Assembly: GCA_021785115.1 (NCBI GenBank)
Contig: JAJYGO010000397.1
Span: forward strand, 1 to 10,328
Source of the DNA: Chloroflexota bacterium
Lineage (GTDB): Bacteria; Chloroflexota; Limnocylindria; Limnocylindrales; CSP1-4
DNA length: 10,328 nt
Reading direction: 5' to 3'
Under the pieces are notes generated by a model. The model had not been told where the DNA came from and did not search any database. It was given only the letters and a program-made list of their open reading frames with translations. How positions within the stretch are numbered: the first letter of the stretch is position 1; each line of letters starts with the position of its first letter. Of the stretch, positions 1-6,081 are shown piece by piece. Made by a program: the position numbers and the translations under genes.

Positions 1-635
1 CCCTGGCGCAGGCGCTCTACCCGCTCCGGGCGGCCGGCGTGCCCTGGCCCCTGTTCCTCGGCGCCTGGACAGCGCTGCTCCTCGCCTCGCTGTGGTGGAT
101 GGGGCGGCGCTGGACGCTGGTGCTGCTCCTGTTCCCGCCGGTCCTCGGCGAGCTCTGGCTGGGCAACCTCAACCTGCTCCTGGGGCTGGCCGTCGTGGTC
201 GGGATGAGACGGCCGTGGGCGTGGGCGTTCATCGCCATCACCAAGATCACGCCGGGCGTCGGGCTCCTGTGGTTCGCGGTGCGCCGCGAGTGGCGCAACC
301 TCGCGATCGCGCTCGGGGCCACGGCCGCGGTCGCCGCCGTCTCGCTCGCCCTGGCGCCGAACCTGTGGGCCGACTTCCTCGAGGCGTCGCGGACCCAGGT
401 GGGCGCCACCATCAACGTCCCGGTGCAGGCCGTCCCCATCGACCTGCCGGTGCGGCTGGTCGCCGGCGCGCTCCTCGTGGTCTGGGGCGCCCGAACCGAC
501 CGGGCCTGGGTCCTGCCGATCGCGGTCGCGATCACGGTGCCATTCCTGTGGTGGAACGTGCTGGCGGCGCTCGTTGCGGTCGTCCCGCTGTGGGGCTGGC
601 AGCCAGATCCGACGCCGACACCGGCCGCCGCATGA
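1..635 (+). CDS. GT87-type (DUF2029-like) polytopic membrane glycosyltransferase, C-terminal part
   Basis: This is the 3' part of a gene entering from the left edge. The open frame runs from base 3 to the TGA at 633-635, giving about 210 visible residues, so the GTG at 39 is internal and not the start. The protein is a string of hydrophobic segments. It contains the pattern typical of GT87/DUF2029 proteins: a GNLNLLLGL helix (the family often has GQ at this place), then a helix ending in ITKITPG and a following basic RREWR turn. Known members are GT-C enzymes that use polyprenyl-phosphate sugars (mycobacterial mannosyl- and arabinosyltransferases). The catalytic first loop would lie upstream of the window. 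The stop overlaps the next start (ATGA at 632-635), so the two genes are probably co-translated. The acceptor and sugar are unknown. The short Pro/Thr/Ala tail is unremarkable. Confidence 0.8.
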   Translation, partial: LAQALYPLRAAGVPWPLFLGAWTALLLASLWWMGRRWTLVLLLFPPVLGELWLGNLNLLLGLAVVVGMRRPWAWAFIAITKITPGVGLLWFAVRREWRNLAIALGATAAVAAVSLALAPNLWADFLEASRTQVGATINVPVQAVPIDLPVRLVAGALLVVWGARTDRAWVLPIAVAITVPFLWWNVLAALVAVVPLWGWQPDPTPTPAAA

Positions 636-2035
636 GCCTCGCCCGCGTCTGGCTGTCGGTGGCCCTCGCACTGCCGGCACTGGTGGCGCTGCTGGTGCCG
701 CTGCCGGCGGTGGACCTCGCCTACCAGGTGCGCGCCGGGGAGCTGATCCTCGCCGCGGGCGCCGTGCCGCGGACGGACACGTTCACCTTCACCATCTACG
801 GCCAGCCCTGGACGGACCAGCAGTGGCTGGCGCAGGTGCTGCTGGCCCTCGGCTACCGGGCGGGCGGCTGGGAGCTGCTGGCGGTGCTGCGGGCCGGGCT
901 GGTGGTGGCGACGACCGGGCTGCTCGTGCTGGCCGCGCGGCTGCGCGGGGCGGGCCTGCGCACGGCCTCGGCGCTGGCGCTGCTCGCGTTCCTCGTGTCC
1001 GCGCCGGCGCTCGCGCTCCGGCCGCAGCTGTTCGCGATCGCGCTGTTCGCGGCGCTGCTCGCGCTGGTTGCCGGTCGGGACCGCCACCCGCGCGCATTCC
1101 TCGCGGCGCCGCTGCTGGTGGTCGCCTGGGCGAACCTGCACGGCAGCTTCGTGCTGGCGCCGCTGCTCCTGGGCTACGCGTGGCTCGACGACGTCGTCCG
1201 GCGGCGGCCGTGGCGGCGGTCGCTGGTCGTGCTCGCGGTCGGCACCGCGGCGACCTGCGTGACGCCCTTCGGGCCCGGCGTCTGGGCGTACGCCGCCGGG
1301 ATCGGCGCCGACCCGGTGATCGCCCAGCGGGTGTCGGAGTGGCAGCGGACGTCGCCGCTCACCCCGACCGGCGCCCTGTTCTACGCCTCGGGCCTCGCCG
1401 CCGCGTTCGTCGCGTGGCGCGGGCGCGCACGCCTATCCTGGCCCGACGCCCTCTGGCTCGCCGGGCTCGCCGTCCTGGGCGCCTGGGCCGTCCGGGGGGC
1501 GGCGTGGTGGCCGGCTGGCGCCGTGCCGGTGGTGGCGGCCGCGCTCGCGATGCCGGAGGGCGGCGTGACGCCCCTGCGCGCCACGCCCCGCGCGATGCGC
1601 CGCCTCAACGGGCTCGTCGTCGCCGTGCTCGCTCTCGCCGTGGCGGCGGCCCTGCCGTGGTGGCGCCACGGCGACCCACTGGCTGGCCGGGCCGGCCTGC
1701 TCTCGTACGCGCCGTCGGGCCTGGCCGCCTGGGTGCGCGACCACGCGCAGCCCGGCGCCCGCGTGTACGTCCCGCAGACCTGGGCCTCGTGGTTCGAGTG
1801 GGCGGCGCCCCGCCAGCGCTACTTCGTGGACTCCCGGTTCGAGTTGTTCCCGGCCGACGTGTGGGCCGACGACGACGCGATCGCTGCCGGCGGAGCCGCG
1901 GCGGAGGCGGCGCTCGAGCGACGGCAGGTTGATGTGGTGGTGCTCGGCCCGGGCGCGACCGAGCCGGTTGGGCCGTGGACCGTCGCCTACCGCGACGCGG
2001 ACGGCGAGGTCCTTGTGGCCGCCTCGATCCGCTGA
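632..2035 (+). CDS. Polytopic membrane protein, GT-C/GT39-like family of unknown substrate
   Basis: This encodes 467 residues starting at the ATG at 632, which overlaps the previous stop. The frame is open much further upstream, but that part is a shadow of the preceding gene, and the ATG directly precedes the first membrane helix (residues about 6-24). A conserved-looking outer loop follows: D28, then PRTDTFTFT at 46-54 and GQPWTDQQWLAQVLL from 57. This resembles the loop (DxFSYT...G.pW..xxWL) of a large bacterial membrane family, often annotated as hypothetical or glycosyltransferase 39-like. About ten hydrophobic helices fill the middle. From about residue 360 the chain becomes a soluble domain with YVPQTWASWFEW and YFVDSRFELF patterns, also usual in that family, probably extracytoplasmic. 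I infer a GT-C-like glycosyltransferase from topology and loop pattern; enzymatic activity is not shown. No Shine-Dalgarno is visible, so translational coupling to the upstream gene is likely. Confidence 0.75.
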   Translation: MSLARVWLSVALALPALVALLVPLPAVDLAYQVRAGELILAAGAVPRTDTFTFTIYGQPWTDQQWLAQVLLALGYRAGGWELLAVLRAGLVVATTGLLVLAARLRGAGLRTASALALLAFLVSAPALALRPQLFAIALFAALLALVAGRDRHPRAFLAAPLLVVAWANLHGSFVLAPLLLGYAWLDDVVRRRPWRRSLVVLAVGTAATCVTPFGPGVWAYAAGIGADPVIAQRVSEWQRTSPLTPTGALFYASGLAAAFVAWRGRARLSWPDALWLAGLAVLGAWAVRGAAWWPAGAVPVVAAALAMPEGGVTPLRATPRAMRRLNGLVVAVLALAVAAALPWWRHGDPLAGRAGLLSYAPSGLAAWVRDHAQPGARVYVPQTWASWFEWAAPRQRYFVDSRFELFPADVWADDDAIAAGGAAAEAALERRQVDVVVLGPGATEPVGPWTVAYRDADGEVLVAASIR

Positions 2036-2055
2036 GGGGAGTACTTCGGGGCGGG

Positions 2056-2083
2056 TCGGCAGGCCGCGGCGGTTTGCTACAGT
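2056..2083 (+). promoter_or_regulatory. Candidate extended -10 promoter for the dehydrogenase operon
   Basis: In the only real intergenic gap (2036-2109), TGCTACAGT at 2075-2083 offers an extended -10 (TGn plus TACAGT, 4 of 6 to TATAAT). A weak -35 match, TCGGCA at 2056-2061, sits 16 bases upstream. Transcription would start near 2090, leaving a leader of about 20 bases. It is the most AT-leaning spot in a very GC-rich gap, which supports it modestly. This is a prediction by eye; promoter signals of this organism are unknown. Confidence 0.4.
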
Positions 2084-2097
2084 CGGCCGCGAGCCGC

Positions 2098-2109
2098 AGG
2101 GGGAGAGGA
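2098..2109 (+). promoter_or_regulatory. Shine-Dalgarno that sets the dehydrogenase start
   Basis: AGGGGGAGAGGA lies immediately before the ATG at 2110. The AGGGGG core is six bases from the start codon. This purine run picks the ATG at 2110 over in-frame upstream starts, which would lie inside the preceding gene. Confidence 0.7.
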
Positions 2110-3327
2110 ATGGTCGAGGAGCCGGCAGCCGAACGCTCAGATCTGGACGTCGCCGTGCTCGGCGGCGGCGGCCACGTGGGCCTGCCGCTGAGCCTCGCGT
2201 TCGCCGACACGGGCCTCCGGGTGGGCGTGTACGACATCCACCGGCCGACCCTGGACGCGATCGCCGCGGGCCGGATGCCGTTCCTCGAGAACGGCGCCGA
2301 CGAGCTGCTGGCCCGGATCCTGCCCACCGGGCGCCTGGAGCTGGGCAGCGACCCCTCGATGCTGGGGCGCGCGGACGTCATCGTGGTGGTCATCGGCACC
2401 CCGGTGGACGAGTTCCTGGGGCCGTCCACCCGGGTCTTCGAGCGGGCGGTGGACGAGATCGCGCCCCACATGCGCGACGGCGCCCTGGTGGTCCTGCGCA
2501 GCACCGTCTACCCGGGGACCACCGCCTACGTGGCCCAGGAGCTGGAGCGGCGGGGCCGGCGGGTGGACCTCGCCTTCTGCCCCGAGCGGATCGCGGAGGG
2601 CCACGCGCTCGAGGAGTACCGCTCGCTGCCCCAGATCATCGGCGCCGACAGCCCCGGGGCGGGCGACCGCGCCGAGGCGCTGTTCCGCCGCCTGACGTCG
2701 CAGACGATCCGGACCTCCACCAAGGAGGCCGAGCTCACCAAGCTGTTCACCAACGCCTGGCGGTACATGAAGTTCGCCATCGCCAACCAGTTCTTCGCGA
2801 TCGCGGACCAGGCCGGGGTGGACTACACCAGCGTCCTGCGGGCCATCCGCGAGGACTACCCGCGCGCCCGGGACCTGCCCGGGCCCGGGTTCGCGGCGGG
2901 GCCCTGCCTGTTCAAGGACACGATGCAGCTGGCCGCCTTCACCTCCGACCACTTCCCGATGGGCCAGGCGGCGATGCAGATCAACGAGGGCATGCCCGCC
3001 TACATCGTGGCCGCCCTCGAGCGCCGCCACGGCAGCCTGCGCGGCAAGACCGTGGGCATCCTGGGCATGGCGTTCAAGGCCGAGTCCGACGACATCCGCG
3101 CCTCGCTGAGCTTCAAGCTGCGCAAGCTGCTGGGCTGGGCGGGGGCGACGGTGCTGGCCACCGACCCGTACGTGGAGGACCACCGCCTGGTGGCGCTCGA
3201 GGACGTGCTGGAGCGGAGCGACATCCTCGTGGTCGGCGCCCCGCACCGCGCCTACCGCTCGCTCGACCTGTCCGGCCGCGAGGTGGTGGACATCTGGGAC
3301 GCCACCGGCGGGGGGATCCGGCTCTGA
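2110..3327 (+). CDS. UDP-sugar 6-dehydrogenase (UDP-glucose/UDP-ManNAc dehydrogenase family)
   Basis: This encodes 405 residues, the normal size for cytoplasmic NAD-dependent nucleotide-sugar dehydrogenases, which oxidise C6 of a UDP-hexose twice to give the uronic acid. The N-terminal Rossmann motif LGGGGHVGLPL covers residues 17-27. VIGTPVDEF and LRSTVYPGTT follow as in the family. CPERIAEG marks the central region. The helix ELTKLFTNAW supplies the expected Lys211 and Asn215, and GPGFAAGPCLFKD supplies the catalytic Cys266 with K269-D270. The C-terminal nucleotide-binding domain begins near GILGMAFKAESDD. All key residues are intact. The CPERIAEG segment looks closer to the WecC/WbpA-type branch (N-acetylated substrates) than to classical UDP-glucose dehydrogenase, but I cannot fix the substrate. 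The stop overlaps the next ATG by one base (TGATG), pairing it with the epimerase to form an epimerised hexuronate. A strong Shine-Dalgarno supports the start. Confidence 0.9.
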   Translation: MVEEPAAERSDLDVAVLGGGGHVGLPLSLAFADTGLRVGVYDIHRPTLDAIAAGRMPFLENGADELLARILPTGRLELGSDPSMLGRADVIVVVIGTPVDEFLGPSTRVFERAVDEIAPHMRDGALVVLRSTVYPGTTAYVAQELERRGRRVDLAFCPERIAEGHALEEYRSLPQIIGADSPGAGDRAEALFRRLTSQTIRTSTKEAELTKLFTNAWRYMKFAIANQFFAIADQAGVDYTSVLRAIREDYPRARDLPGPGFAAGPCLFKDTMQLAAFTSDHFPMGQAAMQINEGMPAYIVAALERRHGSLRGKTVGILGMAFKAESDDIRASLSFKLRKLLGWAGATVLATDPYVEDHRLVALEDVLERSDILVVGAPHRAYRSLDLSGREVVDIWDATGGGIRL

Positions 3328-4349
3328 TGCGGGTCCTGGTCACCGGCGCCGCCGGCTTCATCTGCGGGTACCTGGTCGAGGAGCTGCTCGCGGCCGGCCA
3401 CGAGGTGGTGGGCCTCGACAACTTCAGCAAGTACGGCCGGGTGGCCAAGAGCTACGACGGCCACCCGCGCTATCGGTTCGTGGAGGGCGACGCCAAGGAC
3501 GGCGCGCTGCTGGCCGAGCTGGCCGAGGGCGCCGACCAGGTGGTGGCGGCGGCCGCGATGATCGGGGGCATCAGCTACTTCCACGAGTTCGCGTTCGACC
3601 TGCTGGCCGAGAACGAGCGCATCCTGGCGGCCACGTTCGAGGCGGCCATCCGGGCGCACCGGGCGGGGTCGCTGCGGCGGATCGTGGTCCTGTCGTCCTC
3701 GATGGTGTTCGAGAGCACGAGCCAGTTCCCGACGCCCGAGGGCGCCCAGCTGACCTCGCCCCCGCCGGTGTCCACGTACGGCTTCCAGAAGCTGGCCTCG
3801 GAGTACTTCGCCCGCGGCGCCTGGGAGCAGTACCGGCTGCCGTACACGATCCTGCGCCCGTTCAACTGCGTGGGGATCGGCGAGCGGCGGGCGGTCCGCG
3901 ACACCGACGTGATGAGCGGCAACGTGAAGCTCGCGCTCAGCCACGTGGTGCCGGACCTGGTGCAGAAGGTGGTCAAGGGGCAGGACCCGCTCCACATCCT
4001 GGGCGACGGCACCCAGGTCCGCCACTACACCTACGGCGGCGACCTGGCGCGCGGCATCCGGATGGCGATGGAGTCCGACGCGGCCGTCAACGAGGACTTC
4101 AACCTGTCCACCGCGGCGTCCACCACGGTTCTGGAGCTGGCCGAGGCCGTGTGGTCGAAGGTGCACGCGGCCGAGCGCCCGTTCCGCTACGTGTCCGACC
4201 CGCCGTTCGAGCACGACGTCCAGCTGCGCGTGCCCGACGTGCGCAAGGCGCGCGAGGTGCTGGGCTTCGAGGCCGTGACCACCCTCGGCCAGATGCTCGA
4301 CGAGGTGATCCCCTGGATCCGCGCCGAGCTGGAGGCGGGCCGGCTGTGA
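3327..4349 (+). CDS. NAD-dependent sugar epimerase/dehydratase (extended SDR)
   Basis: This encodes 340 residues, the usual length for extended SDR nucleotide-sugar enzymes. A Rossmann strand opens the protein: VTGAAGFICGYL at 5-16, where the third glycine of GxxGxxG is replaced by Cys13 and followed by Gly14. Acidic D31 ends strand two and indicates NAD preference. Ser123-Ser125, Tyr151 and Lys155 (YGFQK) form the catalytic set, and FNCVGIGERR follows as a typical substrate-loop segment. Candidate reactions are 4-epimerisation, dehydration or decarboxylation of the nucleotide sugar; the direct overlap with the dehydrogenase suggests it acts on that hexuronate. AAMIGGISYFHEF at 76-88 recalls GDP-mannose 3,5-epimerase-like enzymes, so the substrate could differ. 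The ATG overlaps the upstream stop, with a GGGGGA Shine-Dalgarno ten bases upstream. Third codon positions are almost wholly G/C: one A/T-ending codon in the first hundred. Confidence 0.88.
   Translation: MRVLVTGAAGFICGYLVEELLAAGHEVVGLDNFSKYGRVAKSYDGHPRYRFVEGDAKDGALLAELAEGADQVVAAAAMIGGISYFHEFAFDLLAENERILAATFEAAIRAHRAGSLRRIVVLSSSMVFESTSQFPTPEGAQLTSPPPVSTYGFQKLASEYFARGAWEQYRLPYTILRPFNCVGIGERRAVRDTDVMSGNVKLALSHVVPDLVQKVVKGQDPLHILGDGTQVRHYTYGGDLARGIRMAMESDAAVNEDFNLSTAASTTVLELAEAVWSKVHAAERPFRYVSDPPFEHDVQLRVPDVRKAREVLGFEAVTTLGQMLDEVIPWIRAELEAGRL
4331..4335 (+). promoter_or_regulatory. Shine-Dalgarno for the acyltransferase GTG start
   Basis: GGAGG lies inside the last codons of the epimerase gene, ten bases before the GTG at 4346. 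With the GTGA stop/start overlap it supports that start. Confidence 0.55.
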
Positions 4350-5380
4350 CCGCTGGGGCTCCGACGTCGTCGGGTCGGGGCGATCAGGGCCACGGCTCGG
4401 GCGACGTGGCCCTCGGATACCGTGCCGATCTCGACGGCCTGCGGGCTGTGGCGGTCCTGCTCGTGATCATGACGCACGCGAAGTGGCCCTGGGTGAACGA
4501 CGGGGGCGATGCCGGCGTCACGGCGTTCTTCGTCCTTTCCGGCTACCTGATCACGAACGTCCTCGTCTCCCAGCGTGCGCGCACCGGCCGTATCGATGTG
4601 CTCTCGTTCTACCGTCGGCGGATTGCCCGGCTGGCCCCGGCCCTTCTGGGACTGCTCGCGGTGACGCTCGCCTTCGGGGTGGCCGTCGGCTGGCCGGGCC
4701 AGTGGTGGGTCGGGCTCGCGTCGTGCCTCCTCTACGTCTCGAACTGGGTCCAGGTTGGCGGCGTCAACATCGGCCCTCTCGGGCACACGTGGTCACTCGC
4801 GATCGAGGAGCAGTTCTACCTTGTCTGGCCAGCCCTGCTGATCCTGCTTCGGGGCCGGGTGCTCCCGGTCGCCGTCCTCGGCATCGTCGTCGCGAGCGCT
4901 ATTCGGCTGGTCGCCACCGGACCGCTCGAGTACTTCTCAACGATCACGAGGGCGGATGCCATCCTCGTTGGTTGCGTCATGGCGCTGGCCCGGTGGCGCT
5001 GGCCCCGGCCGGTCGCCGAGCTTGGTCTCACAGGGCTGCTCGCCGTGGCGTTGGTGATCCCGCCGGACATGCACGACCTTGCGATTCCGCTGGCCACGCT
5101 CGCCACGGCGGCCGTCATCGGCGGCGATCTCAAGCCCCTTGGCTGGCTCGCGCCACTCGGGCTGCGCGCGTACAGCCTCTACCTCTGGAATTGGCCGATG
5201 ACCATCCTCTTCGGCTCGATCGGGGCCGTTGCCCCGCTGCTCACGTTCCTGGCCGGCGAGGCGTCTTTCCGCCTGCTCGAGGCTCCGGTGCTGCACCGCG
5301 GGCGCGGACGGTCGGCGAGCGCATCGCCCGCCAGGGCCAGCGTCGGCAGCGCCGCTGAGCCGCTCACCGCGGACGCGTGA
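4346..5380 (+). CDS. Acyltransferase-3 (OafA-like) integral membrane O-acyltransferase
   Basis: This encodes 344 residues from a GTG that overlaps the epimerase stop (GTGA). The length matches a bare acyltransferase-3 domain of about ten helices, which moves an acyl group, usually acetyl, across the membrane onto a surface glycan. The hallmark first helix is clear: YRADLDGLRAVAVLLVIMTH, with Arg33 and His44 forming the R-x10-H motif. FFVLSGYLIT, the basic FYRRRIARLAPAL loop and GHTWSLAIEEQFYLVWPALL (His147, Glu154-Glu155) follow in family order. The usual C-terminal SGNH domain is absent; an SGNH protein is encoded by the next gene, overlapping by one base. The protein ends in a basic then Ser/Ala-rich tail. 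Codon use differs sharply from the upstream gene: 16 of the first 100 codons end in A or T, against 1 of 100 in the epimerase. Transfer is therefore suspected. Confidence 0.9.
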   Translation: MTAGAPTSSGRGDQGHGSGDVALGYRADLDGLRAVAVLLVIMTHAKWPWVNDGGDAGVTAFFVLSGYLITNVLVSQRARTGRIDVLSFYRRRIARLAPALLGLLAVTLAFGVAVGWPGQWWVGLASCLLYVSNWVQVGGVNIGPLGHTWSLAIEEQFYLVWPALLILLRGRVLPVAVLGIVVASAIRLVATGPLEYFSTITRADAILVGCVMALARWRWPRPVAELGLTGLLAVALVIPPDMHDLAIPLATLATAAVIGGDLKPLGWLAPLGLRAYSLYLWNWPMTILFGSIGAVAPLLTFLAGEASFRLLEAPVLHRGRGRSASASPARASVGSAAEPLTADA

Positions 5381-6081
5381 TGGTCCGACTCTTGGCCCCG
5401 CTGCTCGCCGCGGGGATCCTCGCCGGATGCGCTGCCGCGCCGCTGGATTCGTTCAGCGCCCCGACCCCGCTGCCGGCACAGCCGCAGTGTCGTGCCTATG
5501 GCGAGCCGGGGGCACTGTGCGTGGTCGTCCTCGGCGACAGCATCGCGGCGGGCGTGCCGCTCGGTGGCGGCGACCGCTGGTGGGTCCAGCTGCAGTCGCT
5601 GCTTGAGGCGGCGGTGCCCGGCCGCGCGGTCTCCGTCGAGAGTTGGGCTGTCCCCGGCAGCATGGTGGACGTGCTCGAGTCGGCCGCTCGCGAGCAGGCG
5701 GCCCTCGACTCCTTCGACGCGGCCATCGTGATCGAGGGCGTCAACGACGAGGGTCGGCTTGCCCTCGACGTGTGGCTCGCTCGGTACGAGGCGGCCGTGG
5801 CCGCGATGCAGCGGAAGGGCCTTCTCGTCATCGTCGGCACGCCGCCACCAGGCTTCGAGAGCGGGGCGTTCACGAGTCGGTATGACGCGACAGCGGCAGC
5901 CATCCGCAAGGTGGCGGCGGGTCAGCGCTGCCCGATCCTCGATGTCGCGAAGCGTTGGCGCGAGGACGGAGCCGCTGCGGCCGCTGCCTACTACGCCGAC
6001 CTGATCCACCAGGCCGCCCCGGGTCAGCGGATCATCGCGGAGATGGCCTCCGAGCTGGTCATCCGCGGGACTGGCAGGTGA
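5380..6081 (+). CDS. SGNH/GDSL-family hydrolase or acyltransferase, predicted lipoprotein
   Basis: This encodes 233 residues. I chose the ATG at 5380, which overlaps the acyltransferase stop (TGATG); a GTG one codon earlier (5377) is possible. A short signal peptide ends in the lipobox ILAGC, giving lipidated Cys17 and an extracytoplasmic anchored protein. All SGNH blocks are present: LGDSIAAG with nucleophile Ser54, the oxyanion Gly93 (AVPG), Asn122 in GVND, and DLIH with Asp207 and His210. A Pro-rich linker lies between the lipid anchor and the domain, with cysteines 37 and 47. SGNH proteins cleave or transfer ester-linked acyl groups. Fused acyltransferase-3/SGNH proteins are well known, so this looks like the detached half of such a pair. 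No Shine-Dalgarno is evident, so translation probably depends on the upstream gene. It shares the A/T-ending codon habit of the acyltransferase (9 of the first 50 codons). Confidence 0.88.
   Translation: MVRLLAPLLAAGILAGCAAAPLDSFSAPTPLPAQPQCRAYGEPGALCVVVLGDSIAAGVPLGGGDRWWVQLQSLLEAAVPGRAVSVESWAVPGSMVDVLESAAREQAALDSFDAAIVIEGVNDEGRLALDVWLARYEAAVAAMQRKGLLVIVGTPPPGFESGAFTSRYDATAAAIRKVAAGQRCPILDVAKRWREDGAAAAAAYYADLIHQAAPGQRIIAEMASELVIRGTGR

Noticed and set aside
39..41. GTG at 39 as the start of the first gene
   Set aside because: The frame is open from base 3 and the visible protein lacks the family's N-terminal half, so the gene begins outside the window.
17..1141. Antisense 374-residue open frame rich in Arg, Gln and His
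   Set aside because: Its composition is that of a high-GC shadow, and both sense genes beneath it have clear membrane-protein features.
2137..4214. Long antisense open frames opposite the dehydrogenase and epimerase (2137-3246 and 3252-4214)
   Set aside because: They are His/Arg/Gly/Val-rich, show no motifs, and arise from near-total G/C at third positions of the real genes.
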